Part shown: piece by piece, positions 35,291 to 47,758 of the stretch
How the letters are laid out: the number at the start of each line of letters is the position of its first letter
Numbering within the stretch: the first letter of the stretch is position 1
Assembly (NCBI GenBank): GCA_963555705.1
Contig: OY743172.1
Span: forward strand, 26,101,446-26,165,445
Direction of reading: 5' to 3'
DNA length: 64,000 nucleotides
From: Ligustrum vulgare
Taxonomy: Eukaryota; Streptophyta; Magnoliopsida; Lamiales; Oleaceae
Made by a program: the position numbers and the translations under genes
The notes under the pieces: model-generated
The model's input: only the letters and a program-made list of their open reading frames with translations
Database searches by the model: none
Told to the model about the DNA's origin: nothing

Positions 35291-37092
35291 TCTTTGTTAC
35301 ATTTCCCTCAAGGAATCGCATCAAATACAGTCATCACAAAAAATTCTTCAGCTGAGCAATCTAATCACACAGATCCCTTCCCAGTCTTACAAACTCCTCA
35401 ACATAACTCCTCACTTCCAACCTCACCAAAAACACAACTTCTCCAATGTAACCTCTTTCTTCACCATCATGTCCAACTATCTCAACAGCACATCCCATGA
35501 CAACTCGTTCCAAAGCTAGAACTTTCAAACCTAAAATTTATCAAGTTACAAATCATCCACTAATGGTCCACCTAGGTCCTCTTGAACTTACCTCCACTGC
35601 TCAAGCTCTCTCTATTCCTCACTGGAAATATGCTATGAAAGAAGAGTATCAAGCACTTCTTCACAATCACACTTGAGATTTTGTTCCTCCATCCTCAACC
35701 TATAATGTTATTGGCAAATCCAATGGCTCTATTCAATGGTACAAAGCACGTTTAGCTGTCAAAGGGTTCCACCAAGCACCTAATATTGCCTATTTTGAAA
35801 CCTTCAGCCGAGTGGTTAAACCATGCATTGTTCATGTTGTCATATCCTTGGCAATTACCTCTAATTGAGGAATTCTACAATTGGATGTGAATAGTTCCTT
35901 TTTAAATGGTACTCTTCATGACATAATCTACATGTATCAACTTGAAGGTTTTATTCATCCTCATTGACCAGACTATGTTTGTCGTCTCAAAAAAGTGTTG
36001 TATGGACTAAAAACAAGCTCCACGAGCCTGGTTTACAGTATAAAAGGTGCTTTACTTGGTTGGGATTTTATCCATTCTAAATCTAATTCTTCTCTATTCA
36101 GTGTTAATCTTGATCTATATTGATGTTTTCGTTATAACTGGGAGTGATCAAGGTCTAATTGACCAAATCATTGCCAAACAAAATCACAGATTTGCTCTTA
36201 AAATTCTTGGTCATCTACATTATTTCCTAGGCATCGAAGTACATGGCAACTCAACCAGCCTATACTTAACTAAGTCTAAATACATTAATGACTTGCTTAG
36301 TTACTCCGTCACAACAAAATGGAAAAATCCAAGTTGTGTCCCACACCTGCAACTACCAACACTCAACTCCCTTTACACAATAGAGATCCAATGCCTAATC
36401 CTACACTATATCATAAAAACATTGGTGCACTACAGTATCTCACTCTTACCTGGCCAAACACTTAATTCATAGTTAACAAACTCAACCAGTTCTTACAAAA
36501 TCCAACAGAGATTCATTGGCAAGCTTGCAAACAGACACTCTGTTATCTAAAGGGCACTATTGCTGAAGGTATTCACTTTGCACCATCTTTAAAAACCATT
36601 GTTGGGTTACTGATGTAGAATAGGTGTGTTTTATTGATGACAGAAGATATATTAGTTGTCAATGTATCTATCTAAGTGGGAATCTTATATCTTGGAGCTC
36701 CAAAAAGCAAAGTGTTGTTTCTTGCTCTAGTACTAAATAAAAATTCCGAGCACTTGCCAATATCAGGGCTGAGCTCACTTGGATTCTATCCCTACTCTCT
36801 GTCTCTCTCTCTCTCTCTCTCCCCCCCCCCACTTATTTGGTGTGACAATCAAGGTGCAGCTGCTCTTACTGCTAATCTAGTTTTTCATGTTAGAACCAAA
36901 CATATTGAGATTGAGGCTCACTTTGTACGCGATAAAGTCTTAAAACAGGGGATCCTCATTCGATTTGTACCATCAGTTGATCAAATGATAGATGTCTTCA
37001 CTAAACCTCTTCGAAATCCCAGCTTCCAAGCTCGCAAGAACAAACTCAAGGTCATCACCTCTCCTTTTCGTTTAGGGGGTATTGAGAAATAA

Positions 37093-37531
37093 GTTGTAAT
37101 ATTTACTTATTCATTATTTACTCATCTAACCTTTGTATACCTGTTAGGATATTCTAGCAAGATTCTTTTAGGGTTCTAGATTATTCTATTGCTAGCTATG
37201 AAAGGAATTGTAGGTTATCTTATATTTATCATCTTTACCAATAAAGAAACTTTGGCCTATAATGACAATCTTCTTTTTGTCTTTATTTATCCGTGAGGTG
37301 GTGATGTGCTAGCGGTGGTGGTGGTGATGTTATATGTGGTGGCTGAGTTTTTTGTGGTGGCGATGGTGTATGTGGTGGTAGTATTTGCGGTATTGTATTT
37401 TTATTTGAAGCAGGTGGTGGTTGCAGGTTGTGTGGCAGTGAGTAGATTAGGGTTGCTGGATTTTGGTGCAGGTAGCTGGATCTTGGGAAAAATATGGGTG
37501 CTTCAGATCGATTTTGAGTTTTGGGCCGATT
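37093..37531. other. Copia 3' remnant and GGT-rich stretch
   Basis: TGTTAGGATATTCTAGCAAG at 37144 looks like the start of a copia 3' LTR, but no partner exists upstream. From 37300 to 37440 the plus strand is a run of ggtggt/gatggtg words giving spurious Val-rich frames. No gene. Confidence 0.4.
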
Positions 37532-40064
37532 TGTAGCGACCAAGAATTTTCACGCGTTTAATAATTATTTTAAAATTATGAAAACGTGACGCTGCGATCT
37601 CACCCATTTTTAATTTAAATTCGCGACGTATTCGTCTACCCAGGTCGAGAAATATCGAGTCCATTTGATTTTAAATAAATTCCGAATTTCTAAAATTATT
37701 TTAATTATTTATTTATTTTATTCTTTCAAAATCGTTTTAAATTCCAAAATTTTATTAAGCTCATTTTATCAAATCCATTTTCCTACTCAGTTGATTCATG
37801 CGTATTATTTTTCTCGAATTCCGTGTATTGCTTGTCAAGATTTCCAAAATGCCTAATCAACCTATACTACCACCAACTTTCACCAACCACATCCAATCCC
37901 ATACCCTAACTCTACATTATCAACCCCTCCAACTCACTCATCAGCATTATTCATCACCACCCTCTCTCACGACACATCCTCACAACCTAAGCTCCACTGC
38001 ACCATCCAACCAGCACCAGCTTCAACTCCATTCCAGCACCTCCATTCACAGCAAATTGGAGTATTAGCAAGGTTCAAACTCCAGCAAGGTAAGAACTTCC
38101 TCAACCTGCACAATACCACTTTCATCACCATTGAACCAAACCAAATTCAACAACAATCAAACCAATTTTCATAAACAATACCATTGTCTCTCGCACATCA
38201 CCACTGCCCAGCCATAACCATCTCACCAGTTGAATCATCACCACAACCCGGTCATCACCCCCACTGCAGTTTTACCTCCACCTTCGAACAACCACCGTCA
38301 CCACCCCTGCAGTCGCCGCCTGCAACCAATAGCCGAAGTCACAACCCACTGGCAACCAACTCCAAACCGTCACCATCGCTACCTCCTTCTTCATCATCAT
38401 CATCATCATCGTCACTTCGACCACCTCCACGATCGGACAACACTGCCCAACACCAAATCCCCATCAATCAACCAAAATCAAACCCATAAACCCAAAATAA
38501 GACTTAACCCAGAAACTTACCTCTACCGTCGACCATTTCTGGCCGAATTTTCACCGGGATTCGTGACCACGCAGCCCCGATTTACCCTCGAATCAGCCCC
38601 AAACTTGCTAGTTTTTTAACCGTCCCCTCCTCTTGGTCACCGCCACTCTACGGAGGTGATACCTTCGTGGTATCGCCAGCGGTTAGCGCCGGCAGAGCAC
38701 CTTCACCAGTTTCCCCTATTTCGCTCCCACCTCACTCTTCTCTCTCTCTCTTCTCTGATTGTTATGAAATGGGGAAGAGAGTGATTTGTTATAATTTTGA
38801 TTTTCGAAAATTACACTTAGTCCCCAAGTTTTTAAAGTTATTTAATTCAGTCCTTATAGTTTTAAAACTAATCATTTCAATCCCTTTAGTTTTTAAATGA
38901 TTTTAATCAGTCCCTTTATTTAAAAAAAAAAAATCAATTATTCCAACCCCTACAATTTAATATCCATTTTGAGATTCAACCAAAGTTTTGAAAATTTACA
39001 TTTTTGTCCCCCAAGTTTAAAAGTATTCATTTGAGTCCCCCAAAATTCAAATCATCAATTTCAGTCCCTAAATTTTAATTTATCATTTTTAAACTATAAA
39101 TTTTAAAAGACTAATTTAAATTATTTTTCTAATTGGCTAGACGAGGCGTACTGAGATTTAAAAGATTGAAGTAATTCCCGCTCAACAACACTCGTTAAGT
39201 TTAAGGTAGACTCGCCCCTATTAATTGATTTAAATTATGATTGCATGTGAATGTGTATGTTATGTGATTTATGTGAAAGTTATTTCATGAAATGAGACGA
39301 GAATATATTTCTTATGAAATATTTATGTTGTTATGCTTGTCATAACTTATATGTTTTTATGCATCAGAAAGAAAGAAGAAAATATCTTGCAAGATAAATG
39401 ATGATGTTATGCATAACTTATGTGCTTTAAGTGCACGAGAAGAAAGACTACCCACACTCGAGGATTTTAAAGAGCATATGATTTTCAAAGAGAAGCCATG
39501 TGCTTTAATGCACGAGAAGTAACTACCCACACCCGATGATTTCAAAGAGTCTATGATTTTTCAAAGAGAAGCCATGTGCTTTAATGCACGAGAAGAGACT
39601 ACCCACACCCTATGATTTCTAAAGAGTCTGCGTTTATGTGTTCAATTATAATGTAGATTAATTAATTGACGATGAGTCTACTGAGTATTTCTATGAAATG
39701 CTCATTTCTATTTTTAACAATATATGCAGAGTTTGGATAAGGTGGCAAGTGATGGACGATGGTGGCAATAGTCATTAAATAATCGAAAATTTTATTGTGA
39801 TAATCCGTATTTTCAAACGTTGGATATTTTGAGATTTTCAATTATTTGAGAATTTATAAAATTGTCAAATGTTTTGTAATATTAATGGTTCGATCCATCA
39901 TTTTGAATTATTTCATAAATTTTTTCAATTTTTATCGATCATTACAGTTTATTTAATGTTGCCAAAAATGAATTTTCAACTATATCTTCCGCTAAAATAT
40001 TATTTTAAAGTTTAGACCAGACGATGACGTGATGAACCAGGTATTTAGAACTCGGGGCACTACA
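37532..40064. repeat. Probable solo LTR, 2.5 kb
   Basis: It starts TGTAGCGACCAAGAATTTTC and ends CTCGGGGCACTACA, the TG...CA ends of a large gypsy-type LTR. Inside are 'agtcccc(t)aa' repeats (38820-39070) and a tandem set at about 39360-39630. The flanks cgatt and gaatt agree at only 3 of 5, so the solo-LTR reading is probable, not proven. His/Ser/Pro-rich frames at 38.1-38.6 kb come from tcatca and ccacc runs and are not called as genes. Confidence 0.55.
39360..39630. repeat. Tandem repeat inside the solo LTR
   Basis: Three imperfect units of about 90-100 bp, each holding 'gtgctttaatgcacgagaag', 'actacccacac' and 'atttcaaagag'. Each contains the small palindrome gtgctttaa(g/t)gcac. Confidence 0.7.
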
Positions 40065-42289
40065 GAATTGGTCTAATGGTAGTGGGTTTCTAAAAAAGTA
40101 TACGATTGCAACTAAATTTTTAACTGTAACTCGCAATTTTTTTTAATTGTCACCAATTAATTTAAAAAAAATTATCGTGAAATAAATTGTGACTTATAAA
40201 TTTATGAATTGTGATCGAAAAATAAATCGTGACCATTAATTTTCATAATTTATGGCCAAGAAAGTTGTTGCTTATAAAATTTGTGATTTTGTGATCAGGA
40301 AATGTGAAGTGGCGACGGTGGTTATGAAAAGAATTTATGCGTGGCTATGAAAAGATTTTTTGTGCTTTGTGACTTGTGGTGATGGGTTCAACAGGTGGAA
40401 GTAAAGTGGTGGTTGCGATGTAGGTAGTGATTCTGGTGGTGGTGGTGGTGATTATTGTGGGACACACGATTTGCAAACATATTCTTTTGTAAATATATAG
40501 AAAGAAATGCAACGGAAACTTAAATAGCCTAGCAAAAGTTAAATTAAAATTTCTTCATTTGCATGTATCGATACATGTATGGGTACTTCCCGACTTTATG
40601 TTTGAACTGTAAACCAAATTTCCAATTTTTCATATCCAAACTTTATTACTACATGAATAAGAGACATTTTGAGACTACACACATAAATTATCCTACAAAC
40701 TTAGTTGTTATTGAATTATCCCCTTTCCATTAAAAACTTGGTTTTTGATTGCTGCATCTATGTGTATCGATAGATACATAGTATCGATACTAACATAATA
40801 CAGTTGCTACCTGAAATTTAAAACTTGGCGTCAAAGTTCATTAGATGATTCTAACTGTTTGTACCAATACATATACTCAAATTGATAATATTTGATGTAA
40901 AAAGACCCATTTACATATATTAAAGCTTAGTTAACGATTACATATGTTGACACGGATCTTAACGGGTTCAAAATGTGGTCCGGTGTCTATTTTAACTACA
41001 AACTTACATATTAGTTACATTATATTCATCTATATATAACAACTCAAAAGTAAAAGCATCATAATACTCCTCCGTAACTTTCGTGTATTCATAACGATAT
41101 AGAGTCGGGAATTCCGATGGATAACTCCATATCTCAACTTCGATAGTGAAAATATACATGGTACCGTCATGTGTCAGCTTCCACCCTTTCGATTCTTCTT
41201 TAAATGCCATTTGTTCCATCATCTGCATTTTTTTGTAAAACGTGAAAAATATGAATGTAAAGAGTATACAGCCAGTAACAATTTATTTTAGGAAAACACG
41301 CTTTCAAGTGGGCATGTATTACAAATCAAGTATTATCCTGAGGGCGCTTAAAAATCACAAGGGGTACAAAACCCCTAATTCAAACATTTCTCACGAATTC
41401 AAATATTTCCACGATACAACACGATCACCTTTCGATGTAATTACAAGCGGGATAACATAATGATTGTAATAATACAAGAAAAACATTTGAGTGTAACATA
41501 ATCAATAATCAATTAAGGACACGAAGTAGCATTTAAGACCAATTTAGAATGTAGTGCTACTTACCTTTTTAAACCAGAAAAATAACAAAGAAAATATCAA
41601 AATTAACTTTCTGCATTTAAAAAAGAGAACAATGTATTGATACATTAAGAACATGTATCGATACATATAAAACTGCTCTTGCAACTGATCCTGATTCTTT
41701 CAAAATTTCCTATCTTTGTGCATTTAAATACCTCAGGATCATTGTAGGAGTAGATAGAATCATGTTAGGGTTTTAATATGGTCTGATTATACCCTAACAC
41801 GATTCAGAGATTGAGATTGCATTTCTTTCTTTTTAAAAGCTAATGCAATTCTGAGTTTGAGAAGTGTTTCATAGGGTTTAAAGTCTGGACATATATATAT
41901 ATCATGTAGAAACCTTAACCCTCTATTTATACATGATTTTCAGGGGTTAACATGAATTTGTGAAAGTTAGTTTTGTCTCTTCTAGGAAATGATTGCCCTA
42001 AATCTAGATGTAGGACTCATCTATACTATAAGCAGGAGGTGTTCTTATGCATGAAAGCATTCCTTTCATGTTCTGCAAGTGTCACACTGTGATTGGTGGT
42101 TAATTTGTGAAATTTAGGCTTTGAACGCATGTAACCCTACCTGATACATCTGTATGTATCAATACCATGATGAACACGTATCTCTAAGATTTTAAATTTT
42201 GGATTTTAGGTTGGGAGAATTGTGATTCGTTACAATGATGGTAGTGGTAGAGGAACAGCAAAGTATGTTAGGTTGGGTGACTGTCTATA
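40065..42289. other. Non-coding, repeat-rich
   Basis: Nothing gene-like. It includes copy 1 of a long direct repeat (next entry) and several TGTATCGATACAT-like palindromes (about 40563, 40757, 41636). Confidence 0.45.
40299..40616 (+). repeat. Direct repeat, copy 1
   Basis: The 318-bp text from 'aatgtgaagtggcgacggtgg' to 'tatgtttgaactgtaaa' recurs at 45898-46242 with scattered changes and a short local duplication in the second copy. Confidence 0.75.
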
Positions 42290-43570
42290 ACTAATTATGG
42301 GTTATTGTGACCATTTTTAGGTAATCGTGACTAAAATATATATTAATTGTTACTTTGTGTGACTTATGACGAGTACGAGATGTGAAAGAGTTCAATTAAA
42401 TTTTTGGTCACAAAATTTTATTTGTGACTACCTATAACCTACAATTAGGGATGGCAATAATACTCACGAACTCGAAACTCATTGGGTACCCGACACAAAT
42501 GGGTGAAGATTACTCGACTCAATGGATTTGTGGGTAGGGTATGAGTTTAGATTTAGAAACCCGACATGGGTATGGGTAGGGTATGGGTATTGTAGAAAAA
42601 CTTATATTCAGCCTATATACCCATTAATTTTTTTTAAAAAAAAATATTGTATTTAAATTTTAACAATATATAATTTTGGACAAGTAGACTCTTTGATATT
42701 TGCTTATTTTTGGACAGTTGGAGTTTACTTATACTTCATTGTTATACTTTTACTTCATTTTGATATTTTTATGTTGCGCAAGGATTGTTAATTAGTATAT
42801 TACATTTGAAGTTCATGAAAAAATTACAATTAGATACTTATATTATTGTTGAACAAGTATTAAAATTAAAATACGTAATGAATTTTAAATGGGTATAAAA
42901 GAATACCCGTACCCTACCCGCACCCGATCCACCACTCTTAAGTGGGTATATGAGTAGGATATGGATATTATAAATCTCTAGTGGGTAGGATGTGTATTTT
43001 TCAAACCCGATCCATATCCTACTCATTACCATCTCTACCTACAATATGTGTCAGATTTGACTTTTTATCATCATTGACTAGTACTTTCATTCAATTAATT
43101 TTACATGTTGCAAAATTTTATCGATCACCAACGTGATCCATTATTAGGTAATTGTGACCAATAAACCGAGTAAGTTGCGACCAATAAATAATATGTGATA
43201 AAAAAATGTTTGATTGCGACTATGTTTATAATTGTGACCAAAAATTTATCGATATGACTTTGTGCGACTTAAGACGAGTACGAGATGTAACTCGTTTAAT
43301 TAAATTACTCGTTACAAAATTTGATCTGCGATTAAATTTATAATTATGACCTAACTGTGACTTTGTATGACTTTTGTACCATTGACTTATGGGATATGAC
43401 CCGTTTAATTAATTTATATGTTACACAATTTTATCAATACAAATGTGACCAATTATTAAGTAATTGTGACTAAAACATTTACTAATTGTGACCAAGAAAG
43501 GGAGTAAGTTGTGATTAATAAATGTTTGCAACTAAATTCATAATTGTGATCGTACTGTAACTTTGTGGAT
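42290..43570 (+). repeat. Degenerate tandem array of 'ttgtgacca' units, split by a hAT element
   Basis: Units of roughly 230-280 bp repeat words such as 'acgagtacgagatgt', 'aattgtgaccaa', 'gggagtaagttg' and 'ttacaaaattttat'. The array is interrupted at 42446-43037. Confidence 0.6.
42446..43037. mobile_element. Non-autonomous hAT element with perfect 8-bp TSD
   Basis: 592 bp. Ends TAGGGATGGCAATAA and CTCATTACCATCTCTA. The flanks are cctacaat at 42438-42445 and cctacaat at 43038-43045. Subterminal 'gggta/tacccg' words are abundant on both sides of an AT-rich core. No transposase. Confidence 0.88.
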
Positions 43571-43717
43571 GGAAGCATTCCCATTATAGAATTGGCCATT
43601 TTCTTGCGAAAAGCATTCCCATTATTTGTTTTTATTGCGCAAATCGTCTATATCATTTTAACTTTGGAATTTGGACCATCAGGTCAACATTTCTTTGCGC
43701 TAAAAGTCCTTACCATA

Positions 43718-43888
43718 TATGGATGTCAATGGGTTGGGTTCGTCTGCATCGAACTCGCCAGCACCCGTGGGACTCGGTGAGGATTGCAGGGCTGGGCAGG
43801 ACGACCAATACGAGATGAGCCCCACGGACCCAATTATTCGGGGTGCCCCTATTGGGATCGGGTCCACTGTATTTTTTTGTCATCCCTA
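43718..43888. mobile_element. hAT-type MITE, 171 bp
   Basis: Left TATGGATGTCAATGGGTTGGG, right TTTTTTTGTCATCCCTA. The flanks ttaccata and ttatcatc agree at 6 of 8. The GC-rich core is typical of these elements in this window. Confidence 0.6.
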
Positions 43889-44014
43889 TTATCATCTATT
43901 TTCTTCATTGTAAAATGACTATCTTACCCTCTTTTTAAATAACACACCCCTATTATTTTACATTTATTTTTCATGTAAAGTTTTTTAATTCGATTTCATT
44001 TTTTCTCTATGCAA

Positions 44015-44047
<33 letters not shown>

Positions 44048-45897
44048 TTGTTAAAATCTCTTAATTATATATATTTTTTTATTAATTGGACAAAAAATAT
44101 TAATTAGAAGATAGTTTTAAGTTTTTTTACAATGTAACCAAGAGATTTTACAAAAATTAATTTGTAGAGAGAAAACGAAATCGAAATAGAAAAACTTTAA
44201 GTAGAAAAATAAACGTAAAATAATATGGGTATATTTATTTAAAAGAGCGAAAATAATGAGTTTTGAGTAAAGAAAGGTCGATATGAGGATTCAAATACCA
44301 AAATTAAAACGATATGGACGACTTGTACAATGAAGGAAAAAAAAAAAAAAAGGGATGTTCTGTGCAAGGGAATGAGCAACTCTGCAAGAAAATGTTGAAG
44401 TATGAAAATGTCAAGTTTGAACTAAATGGATGATTTACGCAAGGAAAATAACGATGTGACCTCTTGTGCTAATTCCCAATTTTGTGGTGCAACGATTTTT
44501 TTAACAGTGTTGTAAGGAAGGATTATTGTCACAAACAAATGTGATTTTGAGGGTGTAAATATCAGATTTAAAATGTTATGAACAATTTTCGCAAGACATG
44601 CAAAACATTGAAAACATTTTGTGTTGTTTACCCGACAACGAATTTAAATATTTTTTATTAAATGATTAAATACAGTCATTATAAATTAAATTAAAGATAT
44701 ACCTCGTATATTTTAACCATCTGTTTGGTATAAATTAGAATAAGATTTTAGTAGATTTTTATAAAAGTTTATGAAATGTGTAGTTAAAAAATCGTGAATC
44801 CCACAAAAATTAATTGTTGATTTTAACTCGATATTAAAATCAAACTTTAATCAGAATCAAATTGAAGCTAAAAACAATCATTATAAGTTAAAAATATACC
44901 TCATATATTAAAAGAGAAAAAAAATGACCCCCCTTCTGTGAAACTTAAAATCAAGATTTTAACTCAAATTAAAGTCAATAATTAATTTAACTACACATTT
45001 TATGAGACTCACAACTTTTCAACCACGAATTTCGGAATTTCATTAATTTCTTTCAAAATTTATTAAAAATCTTATTTTAATCCCCATCAAATAAGGACAA
45101 AATCTTTTGAAACTTTCAAGTTCGATTTCAGTTCTATTTCTCTTCAAACTAATTTTAAACAACATATTCTTTCAATAAATTAATTATGCAGTAATATTTA
45201 TATATATATATATATATCACTTCACTATTATATATATGAATTACTTAGAATTTCACTATTCCTAAGGACCAAACACATCTTTCACCAAATAAGAATCACG
45301 TTTTCCGGAAAAGAAAAAACACTAACATTTTCTTGTTGTCCATTATCGCATTTATCTTCCATCTGTTCATCTAGAGTCGCCTAGAATCATCCTCCATTTT
45401 CTCTCTCTTTGTTATCGTCCTTAGTCCAGCTCTTCGTCCCCATCCTCTTGTTGTCGGCATCGTCTTCTTCCCACCTATTTCCAACCCAAAAAATCAAGCC
45501 AAGGTGATGCTTCCTCTCCTCTACACACTTTGACTCTGTGTTCATATCTTGGCTATCGGTTAGGGTTTACGTCAGATTTTTGTTTAACGATTTCTTGATT
45601 GATTTTTTCCCCAGTATTTTGTGCTCTTATTTTTTCCTGTTGCTTATATTGGTATTTGGTTTGAGTATTGACAGGGGATCTTTGTCGATATCAGAGTTAT
45701 TTTGTTCAATTTTTGCTTCCATCTTGGTGTCGTCTCCTTCGCGGCTATTTATGTTCAAGAAATTCAAGGTGACACTTTCTCTTCTCACTTTGACGCTTCG
45801 TTTATATCTCGATTAGGGTTTATGTGTAACCCCCGAAAAATTATGACGTCCTCGTTTACTCTTGCTTACGTAATAAATATATTTTTAAGAATTGATC
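43889..45897. other. Non-coding, AT-rich
   Basis: An (ATT)n microsatellite lies at 44015-44048 and a (TA)n run at about 45197-45217. At 45300-45830 a pyrimidine-rich stretch looks like a 5' leader ('gggttt' and 'caaggtga' words, duplicated once), perhaps a captured gene fragment, but no real exon can be defended. Confidence 0.4.
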
Positions 45898-46242
45898 TGA
45901 AAATGTGTAGTGGCGATGGTGGTTGTGAAAAGAATTTATGCATGGCTATGAAAAGATTTTGTGCTTTGTGACTTATGGTGATGGGTTCTATAAGTGAAAG
46001 TAAAGTGGTGGTTGCAATGTAGGTGGTGATTCTGGTGGTGGTGATGATGGTGATTGTGGGACACGCGATTTGACAAACATATTGTTTTGTAAATATATGG
46101 AACGAAATGCAACGGAAATTTAAATAGCCTAACAAAAGTTAAATAATTTTTTTTTTGATTTGCATGTATAGATACATGTATGGGTACTTCCCGACTTTAG
46201 TTCAAGGGTACTTCTCGACTTTATGTTTGAACTGTAAAGCAA
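45898..46242 (+). repeat. Direct repeat, copy 2
   Basis: Second copy of the 40299-40616 text, 5.6 kb away, same orientation, including 'aaatgcaacgga' and 'gggtacttcccgac'. The last phrase is duplicated locally at about 46180-46220. Confidence 0.75.
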
Positions 46243-47139
46243 AAGCAATTCAAGCACAACAATTGGTCATTTTGTTTCGCCACCTCCAGCCAAGTGCATC
46301 TTATTCCCAAATGATAGTGCACAGTATCTAACAAAGAAGAAATTGAACGATAAGCTTGATTAGAATTTCTTCTAATCGATGCATATTTTGATCAATCTTC
46401 AAACTCTTATATTTTGTATTATGAAAACTCTAGATTTATGAGTTTAGTTGAATTGTCATTGGTACTGTGCTTTAGTGAATACATTCACAGCACTTTGAAC
46501 ATGAAAAAAACTTGTGTGATTCTATTAAATTTCTTGCTATAATGCAAGAAATATATTAGAATCACATCTACTGTAAATATAGCTTTTGTTAAATGGGAAT
46601 CTATCTGCTTCTTAAATTTTCTTTTGTTGTTAATACTTAAACTGTATTTCATAGAACCTATCTCAAATATAAAATGATCTTTCTTTACTTTTAAACTTTG
46701 CGCTATTAATAATCTTTTGAATGAAACAATATAGTTAAGTACATCTACATGTATTCAGTCACCTATAATAACAACATCCATATAAGCATTACATTAGATT
46801 TGATTCCACAGGAAAAATCATGAAAGCATCTTGTCAATATTTTTTTACTTATATTGGTTCTATCAGGTTCGGGTTGTTGTAGACAGAAATTAACAATGAT
46901 CATTAGGCTAGCTAACCACCACAATTGTATTTACGTTACTTCATGTTACCAATCTCCATGTAATATTTTGCTTCGCATTCACAAACATTTAAACCAAATC
47001 AAAGAAGTTCTAATAGATACTCCACTATTCTATAAATATTTAATTGAGCTTGCATATAATTTTTTAATCTTAACTAATTTTGTATATCCATATAACAATT
47101 ACTCAACTTTCAATTCCACGTGAATTAACAGAAAATTAA
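46243..47139. other. Non-coding gap
   Basis: AT-rich, no gene. It may be the body of the Helitron-like element ending at 47173. Confidence 0.35.
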
Positions 47140-47173
47140 CACGTCACGTGCTTTGCACGTGTTATTCTACTAG
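47140..47173 (+). mobile_element. Helitron-like 3' end
   Basis: A perfect hairpin CACGTGCTTTGCACGTG (47145-47161) is followed about 8 nt later by CTAG (47170-47173) and then T. This hairpin plus CTRR arrangement is the standard Helitron 3' terminus. The TC 5' end could not be placed, so element length is unknown. Confidence 0.55.
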
Positions 47174-47431
47174 TATATTATTTATTAGAAGAATGTGTTA
47201 AGAAAACTGAGTACGAGAAAAAAAAATGAAATTTGAAATAATGGTAGACAAAAATGACATAACTGTTTAACAATATATTTTCAAAAGAAAAAAAATCATT
47301 ATTGCAATTTTTTTTTCACAAAAAATGCAGCAAAAACAGGGGTAAGCATTGATATTTTAAAATGTAAAATATCTTTTTGTACTTAAAATAAAAATCCTTT
47401 AAAGATGATGCACGAATGTAGATGACATTTA

Positions 47432-47701
47432 GGCCGTGTTTGATTGGTTTTAATTTGTCTTAAAATTTGGAAAATATTTTTATTTTCCACTTTTTATGTA
47501 TTTGATTACATATTTATGTCATGAAAAATAATGTCAATCAAATAACAAATTTTGAAAAATTCTTAACTTTTTTCACCTAAAAAATTAATCATATCAAACA
47601 CTTTCAATTGATATTTTTCACAAAAATAATTTTCATGCAATTCAATTCCTGAAAATTATTTTATTTCCACCAATTTTCCATATTTTCAATCAAACACACC
47701 C
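47432..47701. mobile_element. MITE, relative of 17184-17697
   Basis: 270 bp. Left GGCCGTGTTTGATTGG, right TCAATCAAACACACCC. Flanks TTA and TTC. The interior is full of ggaaaat/attttcc words like the element nested in the copia LTR. Confidence 0.62.
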
Positions 47702-47758
47702 TTCAGGTTTCATTAATTGAACGATGATCGCATTAAAACAAATATGTACCTTAAAAGA

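Larger units (their letters stand above)
32391..37092 (+). pseudogene. Decayed Ty1/copia retrotransposon gag-pol
   Basis: Successive fragments follow the copia order. Gag tail with a CCHC-like knuckle (CQICHTSGQLADDC, His replaced by Gln) lies near 32880-32930. A protease-like DSSGT follows near 33050. The pre-integrase HQRIGHPLEF lies near 33530 and integrase core pieces at 33600-34250. Reverse-transcriptase fragments are at 35740-36270, where the usual YVDD box reads YIDV. RNase H with DNQGAAAL and the closing FTKPL lies at 36830-37010. Stops and frameshifts are frequent. The 5' LTR is missing. Nested MITEs occupy 32532-32703 and 33931-34105; a further foreign block lies at about 34560-35290. 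It cannot encode a working polyprotein. Confidence 0.85.

Noticed and set aside
37306..38619. Val-rich and His/Pro/Ser-rich frames
   Set aside because: Products of ggtggt, tcatca and ccacc runs in or next to the solo LTR; no start context, no domain, several frames open at once.
41004..41228. Minus-strand frame of 74 codons
   Set aside because: No family resemblance, in a repeat-rich region, length expected by chance.
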